Assembly: GCF_039537705.1 (NCBI RefSeq)
Contig: NZ_BAABBA010000015.1
Span: 55,245-119,244 of the forward strand
Length of the DNA stretch: 64,000 nucleotides
Origin: Georgenia daeguensis
GTDB taxonomy: Bacteria; Actinomycetota; Actinomycetes; Actinomycetales; Actinomycetaceae
Direction of reading: 5' to 3'
Positions 7,453-15,844 of this stretch are shown one piece after another. Position numbers and translations under genes: made by a program. Below the pieces are notes generated by a model that saw only the letters and a list, made by a program, of their open reading frames with translations, searched no databases and was not told the origin of the DNA. Within the stretch, counting starts at the first letter, position 1. Every line of letters starts with the position of its first letter.

Positions 7453-8421
7453 ATGCGCGCCATCACAATCACCGACGACTCAGACCTGCTGCTCAGCGAC
7501 GTCCCCGACCCCCGACCGGGCCCCGGCGAGGTGCTGGTGCGAGTGTCCGCCGCCGGCGTGAACCGGGCTGACCTGCTCCAGCGCGCCGGGCACTACCCGC
7601 CCCCGCCGGGTGCCAGCGAGCTGCTCGGCCTCGAGGTCTCCGGCACGGTCGCCGCCGTCGGCGGCGGCGTCACCGGCTGGGCCGAGGGCGACGAGGTGTG
7701 CGCCCTGCTCGCTGGCGGCGGCTACGCCGAGCTGGTCGCCGTGCCGGCCGGTCAGCTGCTCCCGGCACCCGCCGGCATGGATCTCGTCGACGCCGCCGCG
7801 CTCCCCGAGGCCGTGTGCACCGCGTGGTCGAACCTGGTCGGCACCGGCGGGCTGCGCGAGGGCGAGACGGTGCTGATCCACGGCGGCTCCGGCGGCGTCG
7901 GGTCGGCGGCGATCCAGCTCGCCTCCGCCGTCGGGGCCCGGGTGCTGACGACGGCCGGCGGGCCGGATCGGGCGGCGCGGTGCCGGGAGCTCGGTGCCGA
8001 CGTCGCCATCGACCACCGCGCGCAGGACGTCGTCGCCGCCGTGGAGGAGGCGACGGACGGGAGGGGCGTCGACGTCATCCTCGACGTCCTGGGTGCCGGC
8101 GGTCTGGACCAGAACGTGCGCAGCCTCGCGACCGGCGGCCGGCTCGTGGTCATCGGCACGCAGAAGGGTCGCAAGGGCGAGATCGACCTCGGCCGGCTCA
8201 TGACGAAGCGGGCCAGCGTGCACGCCACCACGCTGCGCGCCCGGCCGCTCGCGGAGAAGGCGGCGATCGTCGCGGACGTCCGCGGGCGCGCCTGGCCCCT
8301 GCTCGACGACGGACGCCTGCGCCCCGTGGTCGCCGAACGGCTCCCGCTCGCCGAGGCGGCCCGGGCTCACGAGCTTCTCGACTCCGGGGCCGTGTTCGGC
8401 AAGGTGCTGCTCCTCCCCTGA
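7453..8421 (+). CDS. zinc-free quinone oxidoreductase (MDR superfamily, PIG3/QOR type)
   Basis: A 322-residue NAD(P)H-dependent medium-chain dehydrogenase/reductase. The N-terminal GroES-like domain has the quinone reductase pattern VNRADLLQRAGHYPPPPGASELLGLEVSGTV and lacks the catalytic and structural zinc ligands of alcohol dehydrogenases. The Rossmann domain carries HGGSGGVGSAAIQLA (residues about 140-154). Members of this clade reduce quinones by one electron or act on enones. ATG 7453 has no good ribosome binding site, but CACGAT lies 6 bases upstream, so the transcript may be leaderless. Monocistronic. Confidence 0.87.
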   Translation: MRAITITDDSDLLLSDVPDPRPGPGEVLVRVSAAGVNRADLLQRAGHYPPPPGASELLGLEVSGTVAAVGGGVTGWAEGDEVCALLAGGGYAELVAVPAGQLLPAPAGMDLVDAAALPEAVCTAWSNLVGTGGLREGETVLIHGGSGGVGSAAIQLASAVGARVLTTAGGPDRAARCRELGADVAIDHRAQDVVAAVEEATDGRGVDVILDVLGAGGLDQNVRSLATGGRLVVIGTQKGRKGEIDLGRLMTKRASVHATTLRARPLAEKAAIVADVRGRAWPLLDDGRLRPVVAERLPLAEAARAHELLDSGAVFGKVLLLP

Positions 8422-8467
8422 CCGAGGTGGGCCGGGGTGCCACGAGGGGGACGTCACGTTGCGCCGA

Positions 8468-8483
8468 ATACCCCCTCGGGTAT
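8468..8483 (+). promoter_or_regulatory. CstR/CsoR-type operator before the rhodanese gene
   Basis: ATACCCCCTCGGGTAT has perfect 6-base arms ATACCC/GGGTAT around 4 bases. This is the known operator style of the CsoR/RcnR-like persulfide sensor CstR and copper sensor CsoR. It lies 60 bases before the start of a rhodanese-DUF2892 gene. Persulfide control is the better fit with the gene. No CsoR-family gene is in this window. Confidence 0.6.
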
Positions 8484-8542
8484 CGTGGGACCGGCAGGCG
8501 CCGGACGGCGCCGTCTTGTCCCCCAGCTCAGGAAACGGATTC

Positions 8543-9157
8543 GTGACAGCGCTCAACACCGACATGACGACCCCCGCCCGCTCGGCCGTGCTCGACCCGC
8601 AGACGCTGGCCGAGCGGCTGGGCTCCGCGACGCCGCCCCGGCTCATCGACGTCCGCACCCCCGCCGAGTTCGAGACGGTCCACATCCCCGGGGCGTACAA
8701 CGTGCCGCTGGACACCCTCCGGGAGCACCGGGAGGAGATCGCCCGGCGTCTGGACGAGGACGTCGTCCTGATCTGCCGCTCGGGGCAGCGTGCGAGCCAG
8801 GCCCGCGAGGCGCTGGCCGCCGCCGGGCTGCCGAACCTCCACCTTCTCGAGGGCGGCATGCAGGCCTGGCAGTCCGCCGGCGGGGAGGTGAACCGGGGGC
8901 GGAGCAGGTGGGACCTCGAGCGGCAGGTTCGCCTCGTCGCCGGATCGGTCGTGCTCACCAGCATCCTGGCCAGCACCCGCGTCCCCGGGGCCAAGTGGCT
9001 CGCCGCCGCCCTCGGCGGCGGGCTCACGGCGGCCGCGCTGACCAACACGTGCGCCATGGGCGCGGCGCTGTCCAAGCTGCCGTACAACCGCGGCGCCTCC
9101 CTGGACCCGGCCGACGCCGTCGCCCAGCTCAGCCCGTCCGGCCCCGCCGGCCGGTGA
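8543..9157 (+). CDS. rhodanese domain fused to DUF2892-like membrane segment
   Basis: A 204-residue protein with the architecture of E. coli YgaP. The rhodanese domain (residues about 17-118) has LIDVRTPAEF and the active-site loop CRSGQRA with catalytic Cys78, which would carry a persulfide. The C-terminal part (about 128-190) starts RWDLERQVRLVAGSVVL and has two hydrophobic helices ending NTCAMG, as in DUF2892. It would handle sulfane sulfur at the membrane. GTG 8543 follows AGGAAA; an ATG at 8564 is a possible alternative. The upstream operator suggests induction by reactive sulfur species. Confidence 0.85.
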   Translation: MTALNTDMTTPARSAVLDPQTLAERLGSATPPRLIDVRTPAEFETVHIPGAYNVPLDTLREHREEIARRLDEDVVLICRSGQRASQAREALAAAGLPNLHLLEGGMQAWQSAGGEVNRGRSRWDLERQVRLVAGSVVLTSILASTRVPGAKWLAAALGGGLTAAALTNTCAMGAALSKLPYNRGASLDPADAVAQLSPSGPAGR

Positions 9158-9163
9158 GTGCCC

Positions 9164-9225
9164 CCGCCGCCCGTGGGCGGCGGTGACGAGCAGGAGCCGC
9201 CCCGTTCCCCCGCGGGGCGGCTCCT
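9164..9225. terminator. two hairpins between convergent genes
   Basis: CCGCCGCCC (9164-9172)/GGGCGGCGG (9175-9183) is immediately followed by AGGAGCCGCCCCG (9192-9204)/CGGGGCGGCTCCT (9213-9225), 13 perfect pairs. They lie between the convergent rhodanese and hydrolase genes and can serve both. Confidence 0.7.
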
Positions 9226-9238
9226 CCGTGCGTGAACG

Positions 9239-10081
9239 TCAGCCGGCCCACGTCCCGCGGACCGCGGGAGCCACGGCTCCCACGGGTTCGCCCGCGAGGA
9301 ACCGCAGGACGTCGGCGCGGACGCGACCGCTCATGAACGGGCCGACGTGCCCCATGCGCGGGTACAGCCGCAGCCGGCCGCCCGGGATGCCGGCCGCCGT
9401 GCGGCGGAACAGTTCGGGGCTGTAGAAGCCGTCGCGGGCCCCGGCGACCACGAGCGTCGGGGCGCGGACGGCGCCGAGCCGGTCGCACACGTCGAACGCG
9501 TCCTCGGCGTCGATGGTCCTGAGCAGGTCGGTCGGGTCCGCCGGCACCATGGAGCGCCCGGCGAGCCGGAGGACGGCACCCATGACGAGGGCGCCCGCCG
9601 CCGTCGCCGTCATCACCGGTGCGAGCTCCGCGACGCCCCGCGCGTACTCGCCCGCCGCGGCGTGCTCCGCGAGACGCCGCTGGGCGGCGCGTCCACGGTC
9701 GGAGAGGCGGCACGCCGCCGACTGCAGCACGAGCCGGCGCACTGCGTCCGGATGGTCGACCGCCAGCTGCAACGCGACCGAACCGCCGGTGGAGGAGCCG
9801 AGCACGTCGACGGGCTCGCCGAACCGGTCCGCGAGCGCCCGGGCGTGCAGGTCCGCCAGGCCCGCCATGGTGACACCGGCAGTCAGGCCGGGCGGGCGCC
9901 GCACCACGTGCACCCGGAAGTGCTGCGCGTACCCGCGCAGGCCGCGCAGCTCCTGGGCACGGGTCGCCCCGGTGGGGTTGGCGTTCTCGGCCTCCAGGCC
10001 GGCCAGCACGACGAGCGCCGGTCCCCCGCCGAACGCCAGGTACGGCAGTCCACCGGTCAGCGTTCCCTCGACGATCTCCAT
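9239..10081 (-). CDS. alpha/beta hydrolase
   Basis: A 280-residue alpha/beta-hydrolase fold protein. The nucleophile elbow reads VLGSSTGGS (Ser near residue 97), the acid lies in the strand VVAGARDGFYSP, and the catalytic His in RMGHVGPF. Oxyanion residues near GGGPALVVLAGLEAENANP. ATG 10081 is preferred, behind GGGAG; longer versions run into a gap with no start signal. Substrate unknown. Convergent to the rhodanese gene and separate from the pseudogene upstream. Confidence 0.78.
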   Translation of the reverse strand: MEIVEGTLTGGLPYLAFGGGPALVVLAGLEAENANPTGATRAQELRGLRGYAQHFRVHVVRRPPGLTAGVTMAGLADLHARALADRFGEPVDVLGSSTGGSVALQLAVDHPDAVRRLVLQSAACRLSDRGRAAQRRLAEHAAAGEYARGVAELAPVMTATAAGALVMGAVLRLAGRSMVPADPTDLLRTIDAEDAFDVCDRLGAVRAPTLVVAGARDGFYSPELFRRTAAGIPGGRLRLYPRMGHVGPFMSGRVRADVLRFLAGEPVGAVAPAVRGTWAG

Positions 10082-10213
10082 CGTCACTCCCGTCCCCGCG
10101 GCTCGGGCCCGCCGCGTCCCGGGCGCCCGCGACGTCGCGTTCCGCCACGCCGAGCATCCCGCGCACGAGGGGGCCGGGCAAGGGCCGCCGGTCCCGGCTG
10201 ACACACTGTCTGG

Positions 10214-10590
10214 GTGCCGGCCGGTGCCTCCGCGACGCTCAGCAACCAGGTGCTGGGCCGCTCCACCCTGCAGCGCCAGCAGCTGCTCGCGAGGGCAGCG
10301 ATCCCGGTGCCGGAGCTGCTCGAGCACCTTCGTCGGACCGCAGGGGCGAGCTGCTCGACCTGCCGCAGGGCGGCCCGGGCGGGGCGGTCGGCACGCCGGT
10401 CGACGCGGCCGTCCGCGCCGCCTGGACGCTGCGGCGGTGAGGGGACGGCTTCATACTGACGGTCCGCCCGAGGTCCGCGTTGCCGCGGGGCCACGACGAC
10501 GACGTCGTCGCCGAGGCGACGGCGCTCGGCGTCTTCCTGACGGTGGACGCGCACGTCCGTGTGGAGATCGCCCCGCCCGCTGCCGGCTGA
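10214..10590 (+). pseudogene. remnant of a winged-helix DNA-binding domain (AlkZ-like) gene
   Basis: The first 37 codons from GTG 10214 read ATLSNQVLGRSTLQRQQLLA and IPVPELLEHL, the N-terminus of the winged-helix (DUF1006/AlkZ-like) family, which normally continues for about 350 residues. Here the sequence then loses family similarity. In another frame, near 10436-10590, it resumes with a C-terminal-like end: GDGFILTVRPRSALPRGHDD, then DVVAEATALGVFLTVDAHVR and a TGA at 10588-10590. The pattern fits an internal deletion of about two thirds of the gene plus a frame change. The match to the C-terminus is from memory and weaker than the N-terminal match. Confidence 0.55.
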
Positions 10591-10684
10591 CGGACGACGA
10601 CGGAGCGCGCCGGCACCGGGACGAGCGCCGTCCCCGGGAAGAGGCCGCCGTTCCCGGCAGGAGACATCGCCGTGAGCAGGCCGA

Positions 10685-10717
10685 GGGCCCGCCCGACCAC
10701 GAAGGTCGGACGGGCCC
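10685..10717 (-). terminator. terminator of the aglEFG-like operon
   Basis: GGGCCCGCCCGACC (10685-10698) pairs with 10704-10717 with one mismatch, 5-base loop, 12 bases beyond the last permease stop on the minus strand. Confidence 0.65.
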
Positions 10718-10729
10718 CGGGGTCCCGGC

Positions 10730-11692
10730 TCAGCCCTTGACGGACCCCGCGAGGAGGCCGCGCACGAAGTACTTCTGCAGGGCCAGGAACACGATCAGCG
10801 GCACGATGATCGACACGAACGCCCCGGAGGTGAGCAGGTGCCAGTCCTGCCCGCGGGAGCCGGCCATCTCCGCCAGGCGCGCGGTCAGCGGCTGGACCGC
10901 GTTGTTCCCGCCGGTGAAGGTCAGGCCGACCAGCAGGTCGTTCCACACCCACAGGAACTGGAAGATCGCGAAGCTGGCGATCGCCGGGACGAGCAGCGGG
11001 AGCATGACCTTCAGGAACACGGTCACGTGCCCGGCACCGTCCACCCGCGCCGCCTCGATCAGCTCGCGCGGCACCTCCGCCATGAAGTTGTGCAGGAGGA
11101 ACGTGGCCAGCGGCATGGCGAAGCACGCGTGCGCCACCCACACGGCGAGGTACGGGAACGCCTCGAGCGCCGCCGAGCCGGCGAAGATCCGCAGCAGCGG
11201 GATCAGCGCCATCTGCAGCGGCACGATCTGCAGGGCGAAGACGATGACGAAGACGGTGTCCCGCCCGCGCCACTTCAGCACGGAGAACGCGTACGCCGCC
11301 ATGGTCGCCGCGACCAGCGGGATGAGGGTGCCCGGCACGGTGATCACCAGCGAGTTGACGAAGAACGTCGACAGCTGCCCGGAGGAGGCTCGCCCGAACA
11401 GCACCTCCTGGTAGTTCGCGGTCGTGAAGGCGGGGTTCGCGAAGAACGTCCACCAGCCCGAGGTGCGGATGTCCCCCTCGGGCCGCACGGAGCTGACCAG
11501 CATGCCGACGATCGGAACCGTCCACAGCAGGGCGATGACGATGGCGACGGCGGAGCCCACGCGCGAGCTGAGCATCTGCCTCGCCCTGGCCGGGCCGCCG
11601 AGCCGCGGCTCGGCCGAGCCCATCGGGTCCGGCAGGGTGCGGGAACGGCCCTCGACGGCGACGGCCGGGTTGGCCGGCGTGGTTCCGCTCAT
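10730..11692 (-). CDS. aglG: sugar ABC transporter permease (AglG/MalG type)
   Basis: A 320-residue inner membrane permease of the carbohydrate uptake CUT1 family, with about six helices (first at residues 47-67). The EAA loop reads ELIEAARVDGAGHVTVFLKVMLPLL (residues about 209-233) and contacts the ATPase. The C-terminus ends FVRGLLAGSVKG, typical of MalG-type subunits. Its ATG overlaps the stop of the upstream permease gene by 4 bases, so the two are translationally coupled. With the adjacent subunits the set resembles AglEFG alpha-glucoside importers. No ATPase gene follows; a shared MsiK-type ATPase is presumed. Symbol is by resemblance. Confidence 0.85.
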   Translation of the reverse strand: MSGTTPANPAVAVEGRSRTLPDPMGSAEPRLGGPARARQMLSSRVGSAVAIVIALLWTVPIVGMLVSSVRPEGDIRTSGWWTFFANPAFTTANYQEVLFGRASSGQLSTFFVNSLVITVPGTLIPLVAATMAAYAFSVLKWRGRDTVFVIVFALQIVPLQMALIPLLRIFAGSAALEAFPYLAVWVAHACFAMPLATFLLHNFMAEVPRELIEAARVDGAGHVTVFLKVMLPLLVPAIASFAIFQFLWVWNDLLVGLTFTGGNNAVQPLTARLAEMAGSRGQDWHLLTSGAFVSIIVPLIVFLALQKYFVRGLLAGSVKG

Positions 11693-12675
11693 GCTCCTCG
11701 CACCTCCCGGTTCTTGATCATCTGACGCACGTTGAACACGACGATCGGGATCACCAGCAGGAAGATGACGACGGCGAGCGCCGAGCCGGTGCCGGTGTTG
11801 CCGAACGTGAAGGACTGGTCGTACATCATGTTCGCCAGCACCTGGGTGTCGAACCGGGCGCCGGTCATGGCCCGCGGGATGTCGAAGATCTTCAGCGTCG
11901 CGATGGTGATGGTGGTGACCACCACGACCAGCGTGGGCCGGATGCTCGGCACCGTGATGTTGCGGAACATCTGCCAGGCGTTGACGCCGTCGAGGCGGGC
12001 GGCCTCGACGATGTCGTCCGGGATCGCCTTGATCGCCGCCGAGAGCAGCACCATGGCGAAGCCGGCCTGGATCCAGATCATCACGATGATGAGGAAGAAC
12101 GTGTTCCACGGCGCGTCCTGGAGGAAGCGCAGCGGCTCGAACCCGAGGCCGACGATGATCGCGTTCAGCAGGCCGATCTGGTCCTGGGCGGCGCCGCGGT
12201 ACTCGTAGACGAACTTCCAGATGATCCCCGCGCCGACGAACGAGATGGCCATCGGCACGAACAGCAGCGTCTTGGCGATCTTCTCGAAGCGCGCCTTGTC
12301 GACGAGGATCGCGTACAGCAGCCCCACGGTGGTCGACACGGTGGGCACGAGCACCACCCACCAGAAGGTGTTGATGAACGACTGCAGCGAGTCGGGGTTC
12401 GTGAAGACCCACTCGTAGTTGGCCCAGCCGACCCAGTTCTGGCTGGTGCGGTCCATGAACGACATGACCGTCGTGCGGATCGCGGGGTAGATGAGCCCCA
12501 GCGTCAGCAGGAACGCGGCCGGGCCGCCGAAGCAGAGCACCATCCAGAGCGTGCGCGAGCGGCCGGCGAACCGGTCCGCCAGGCTCGCGAGGAAAAGAAT
12601 GATCCCGACGACCACCGCGAGCACGATGACGGCGAAGATCATCTGCCCGAACTTGGAGTAGAGGAAGAAGTCCAC
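11689..12675 (-). CDS. aglF: sugar ABC transporter permease (AglF/MalF type)
   Basis: A 328-residue CUT1 permease. An N-terminal helix (residues 10-32) precedes the six-helix core. LIYPAIRTTVMSFMDRTSQN, LLFVPMAISFVGAGIIWKFV and QIGLLNAIIVGLGFEPLRFL closely follow AglF of rhizobial alpha-glucoside importers, as I recall it. EAA loop: DIVEAARLDGVNAWQMFRNITVP. GTG 12675 is chosen because GGGAGG lies 8 bases before it; an ATG at 12699 lies upstream of that box. Partner of the downstream permease (4-base overlap) and of the binding protein upstream. Confidence 0.85.
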   Translation of the reverse strand: MDFFLYSKFGQMIFAVIVLAVVVGIILFLASLADRFAGRSRTLWMVLCFGGPAAFLLTLGLIYPAIRTTVMSFMDRTSQNWVGWANYEWVFTNPDSLQSFINTFWWVVLVPTVSTTVGLLYAILVDKARFEKIAKTLLFVPMAISFVGAGIIWKFVYEYRGAAQDQIGLLNAIIVGLGFEPLRFLQDAPWNTFFLIIVMIWIQAGFAMVLLSAAIKAIPDDIVEAARLDGVNAWQMFRNITVPSIRPTLVVVVTTITIATLKIFDIPRAMTGARFDTQVLANMMYDQSFTFGNTGTGSALAVVIFLLVIPIVVFNVRQMIKNREVRGA

Positions 12676-12742
12676 CCCTGGTACCTCCCTTGATGCCAAG
12701 ACGGGGGCACGGCGTGAGCCGTGCCCCCGTCGTACGGTCAGA

Positions 12743-14128
12743 TCAGCTGGCCGGCCAGGCGGCCTCGATCTGGTCGAGCACCGCGGAGGTCTCCGCGCCG
12801 TTGATCCAGTCGACCATGCCGGTCCAGAACGCCCCGGCGCCGACCTCGGAAGGCATGAGGTCCGAGCCGTCGAAGCGGGCGACGGCGTCCTCCTGCTGGA
12901 GCAGCTCGATCGCCAGGCGGAGCACGTCGGACGAGGCGAGCTCGGGGTCGACGCCCTTGTTCGCGGACGTCACGCCGCCGATCTCGACGCGGGTGTTCGC
13001 CCACTCGGAGGACGCCATGAACGTCTGGACGGCGTCGATGGCCTCGCTCTCGTTGAACTTGGCGACGAACTCGCCGGCCACCAGAAGCGGGGTCTCGTCC
13101 GCCGTCTCGCCCGGCAGGTAGAACGCGAAGACGTCACCGTCGGGGCCGACCTCCGTGCCCTCGGGCCACTGCGCCTCGTAGAAGGAGGCCATGCGGTACA
13201 TGAAGCACTCACCGTCGAGGATCGGCAGGCCACCGTCGTTGAAGGACGTCGTGGCGATCGAGCGGGAGTCGCCGATGCCACCGTTGACGTAGTCCTCGTT
13301 CTTGAGGATCGCGCCGGCCATGTCCACGGCCTCGACGATCTGCGGGTCGTTGAACGGGATCTCGTGGCCCACCCACTGGTCGTAGACGTCGCCGCCGCCG
13401 GTGCGCAGGACCACGTCTTCGATGAAGTCGGTGGCCGGCCAGCCGGTCGCGCCGCCGGACTCGATGCCGGCGCACCAGGGCTTGACGGTTTCGGAGCCCT
13501 GCTCGTCGGCGATGGTCTGCGTGAGGGTCATCAGCTCGTCCCACGTGGTGGGGACCTCGTAGCCGTTGTCCTCGAACGCCTTCGGGGAGTACCAGACGAA
13601 GGACTTCACCGACGCCATGAGCGGGGCGGCGTAGAACTCGCCGTCCACGGTGCCGTAGCCCTTCCAGTCCTCGGACCAGCCCTCGTCCACGTTGGCGACG
13701 ACCGACTCGGCCGGGGCCTTGACGTAGCCGTCACGCACCATGCGCTGGAGGAGACCCGGCTGCGGGATGATCGCGAGGTCCGGGGCGTTGCCGCCCTCGG
13801 CCTGCACCACGAGCTGCTGCTCGAACTCGCCGGAGCCGTTGTGCACGACCTCGATGCCCGTGCACTCGCTGAACTCGGCGAAGGAGTCCTGGAGCTGGTC
13901 GGCCTCGACCTCGCGGATGGAGGAGAAGATGTCGACGCTCTCCCCCTCGAACGTGCCGTACTCCTCGAACGCGGAGCAGTCGGTCCCGCCGGCGGTGCTG
14001 TCGCCGCCGCCACCACCGCCGCCACCGCCGCCGAGGTCGTCGGCGCCGCCGCACGCGGCCAGGGTCAGGGCGAGCGCAGCAGCGCCAGCCAGGCTCGCCG
14101 TCATCCGGCGTCGGTTCGTCATCGTCAC
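12743..14128 (-). CDS. aglE: sugar-binding lipoprotein of the aglEFG-like importer
   Basis: A 461-residue extracytoplasmic binding protein. Signal peptide with lipobox LTLAAC, then a run of about ten glycines as linker. The mature part carries GGNAPDLAIIPQPGLLQRMV and GGATGWPATDFIEDVVLRT, the latter typical of AglE-like alpha-glucoside binding proteins. GTG 14128 is preferred, because AGGAG lies 7 bases upstream; ATG 14122 is the alternative. First gene of the minus-strand operon; 67 bases separate it from the permeases. Likely ligands are maltose, sucrose or trehalose-type disaccharides, by family. Confidence 0.84.
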   Translation of the reverse strand: MTMTNRRRMTASLAGAAALALTLAACGGADDLGGGGGGGGGGDSTAGGTDCSAFEEYGTFEGESVDIFSSIREVEADQLQDSFAEFSECTGIEVVHNGSGEFEQQLVVQAEGGNAPDLAIIPQPGLLQRMVRDGYVKAPAESVVANVDEGWSEDWKGYGTVDGEFYAAPLMASVKSFVWYSPKAFEDNGYEVPTTWDELMTLTQTIADEQGSETVKPWCAGIESGGATGWPATDFIEDVVLRTGGGDVYDQWVGHEIPFNDPQIVEAVDMAGAILKNEDYVNGGIGDSRSIATTSFNDGGLPILDGECFMYRMASFYEAQWPEGTEVGPDGDVFAFYLPGETADETPLLVAGEFVAKFNESEAIDAVQTFMASSEWANTRVEIGGVTSANKGVDPELASSDVLRLAIELLQQEDAVARFDGSDLMPSEVGAGAFWTGMVDWINGAETSAVLDQIEAAWPAS

Positions 14129-14459
14129 TGAAGTACTCCTCGTCACCTCATCGTCACGAGCGCTCGGGCGCTCCCACACCCCACTCAAGACCTCCGCGGC
14201 GTGAGATTCAACATATCGGGGGGCGCTGACGGTAACGATCCTGCAACGTTTGCACGTCGTTGCATCGACGTGACGGCCGTCGACGACCTCGGGCCGGCCC
14301 GACGCCTCGGAGCGCACCAGGCCATGGCCCGGAGGCGGCGGCGCCTCGACCGGACCGGCCCTGCCGACGGCCCCTGCCGGGCGACCCCTTTGACAGGTCC
14401 GAAGCTCCGGTGCCAGAGTTTGCCGAATCGATTCGGCAACTCGACGTGGAGGAACCAAC
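14129..14459. promoter_or_regulatory. divergent control region of the two sugar ABC operons
   Basis: A 331-base gap with several symmetric sites. TGCAACGTTTGCA (14242-14254) has 5-base arms around CGT. ACGTCG-N6-CGACGT (14254-14271) adjoins it. At the plus-strand side TTGACA (14390-14395) begins a likely promoter with a poor -10 (CAGAGT, 14414-14419), directly followed by a 20-base perfect palindrome at 14420-14439. The left sites probably serve the minus operon and the right one the plus operon. No gene seen in the gap. Confidence 0.6.
14420..14439 (+). promoter_or_regulatory. LacI-type operator of the plus-strand sugar operon
   Basis: TTGCCGAATCGATTCGGCAA is a perfect 20-base palindrome with the central CG expected of LacI-family sites. 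It covers the predicted transcription start of the binding protein gene, the classic position for repression. The LacI gene at the end of the same gene set is the likely ligand-responsive repressor. Confidence 0.75.
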
Positions 14460-15773
14460 ATGCGCAGCAGAATCATCGCGGCGGCCCTGGCCGCGCCTCT
14501 TCTCGTGCTCACGGCGTGCAGCGACGCCGGCGGGGACAGCGGCGACAGCGGCGGTGCGGCCGCGGACGAGATCACCGTCTGGGCCCACCAGGGCCAGGAG
14601 GCGGAGGTCGAGGCGCTGCAGCAGGCGATCGACGAGTTCAACGCCCTCGGTGAGGGCACGGTGAGTCTCCAGTTCGTCCCCGAGGCCGACTACACCTCCA
14701 CCGTGACGACGACCTCCCCCGAGGATCTGCCGGACGTCCTGGAGTTCGACGGACCGATGATGGCCTCGCTGGCCTACGCCGGGAAGCTCGCCCCGCTGGG
14801 CGACGTCGTCTCCGCCGAGACCGTGGAGAACCAGACGGACTCCGTGCTCGCGCAGAACACCAACCCCGCCGACGGCGAGCTCTACGGCGTCTCCCAGTTC
14901 GACGCCTCCCTGGGCGTCTACGGCAACAAGGCCCTCCTCGACGCCGCCGGGGTGGAGTACCCCACCGGCCTGGACGACGCCTGGACCGCCGAGGAGTTCG
15001 AGGCCGCGCTCCAGGCGCTCGCCGCGAAGGACGACGACGGCAAGGTACTCGACATCAAGGAGAACTACGGCGCGGAGTGGCCCACGTACGGCTTCCTCCC
15101 CGTCGCCTGGTCCGCCGGTGAGCAGATCATCGTCGACGGCGCCGCCGACGGGCACCTCAACAGCCCGGCCGTCGTCGAGGCGGTCGAGCGCTTCGCCGGC
15201 TGGCGCGACCTCATCGACCCGAACACCGACGACGCCGCGTTCGTCGACGGCCGCGTCGCCCTGAGCTGGGTGGGGCACTGGGTCTACAACCCCTACTCGG
15301 AGGCGCTCGGCGAGGACCTCGTCGTGCTGCCGCTCCCGGACTTCGGGTCCGGCCCCAAGAGCGGGCAGGGCTCGTGGGCCTGGGGCGTCAGCCCCGAGAG
15401 CGACAACCCCGAGCTTGCGGGCCGCTTCCTCGACTTCCTGACCTCGGACGACGCCGTCGCCGCCATGACGGACGCCAACGCCGCACCGCCCGCCACCCGC
15501 ACGGTCACCGAGTCCTCGACGCTGTACGGCGCCGACGGGCCGCTGGCGATCTTCGCCGAGTCCCTCGCACGCACCTGCGGCGACGCCGCCCCGACCACCG
15601 ACTGCGTGGCCACGCCGCGGCCGATCACCCCGGCCTACCCGGTGATCAGCCAGCAGTTCTCCGAGGCGTTCTTCGGTGCGTACGAGGGCGGTGACGCCCA
15701 GGAGCTTCTCGACCAGGCGGCACGGACCATCGACCTCGACTTCCAGGACAACGACGGTTACGGCCAGAGCTGA
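14460..15773 (+). CDS. sugar-binding lipoprotein of a CUT1 ABC importer
   Basis: A 437-residue binding protein. Signal peptide with lipobox VLTAC (Cys20), then a Gly/Asp/Ser linker. The mature part has the family 1 solute-binding layout: ITVWAHQGQEAEVEALQQAI, DLPDVLEFDGPMM, GELYGVSQFDASLGVYGNKA and the late segment SWAWGVSPESDNPELAGRFL. ATG 14460 follows GGAGGAACC. First gene of a set with two permeases, an intracellular hydrolase and a LacI regulator. A fructose-containing oligosaccharide is my best guess for the ligand, from the hydrolase only. Confidence 0.85.
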   Translation: MRSRIIAAALAAPLLVLTACSDAGGDSGDSGGAAADEITVWAHQGQEAEVEALQQAIDEFNALGEGTVSLQFVPEADYTSTVTTTSPEDLPDVLEFDGPMMASLAYAGKLAPLGDVVSAETVENQTDSVLAQNTNPADGELYGVSQFDASLGVYGNKALLDAAGVEYPTGLDDAWTAEEFEAALQALAAKDDDGKVLDIKENYGAEWPTYGFLPVAWSAGEQIIVDGAADGHLNSPAVVEAVERFAGWRDLIDPNTDDAAFVDGRVALSWVGHWVYNPYSEALGEDLVVLPLPDFGSGPKSGQGSWAWGVSPESDNPELAGRFLDFLTSDDAVAAMTDANAAPPATRTVTESSTLYGADGPLAIFAESLARTCGDAAPTTDCVATPRPITPAYPVISQQFSEAFFGAYEGGDAQELLDQAARTIDLDFQDNDGYGQS

Positions 15774-15788
15774 CGGCACCGCCACGAG

Positions 15789-15821
15789 CCCGGGGCGCGC
15801 CGCCCGCCGGCGCGCCCCGGG
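15789..15821 (+). terminator. intercistronic hairpin (attenuator) between binding protein and permease
   Basis: CCCGGGGCGCGCC (15789-15801) and GGCGCGCCCCGGG (15809-15821) form 13 perfect pairs with a 7-base loop. Such hairpins after binding protein genes usually let the binding protein be made in excess over the permeases, by partial termination or mRNA protection. Confidence 0.65.
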
Positions 15822-15844
15822 CACCGCTCTCGAGGGGACCAGTC

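Noticed and set aside
10239..11525. 428-codon minus-strand frame spanning the permease gene and the pseudogene
   Set aside because: Frame-shifted relative to the permease, crosses its terminator, and is antisense to the winged-helix remnant.
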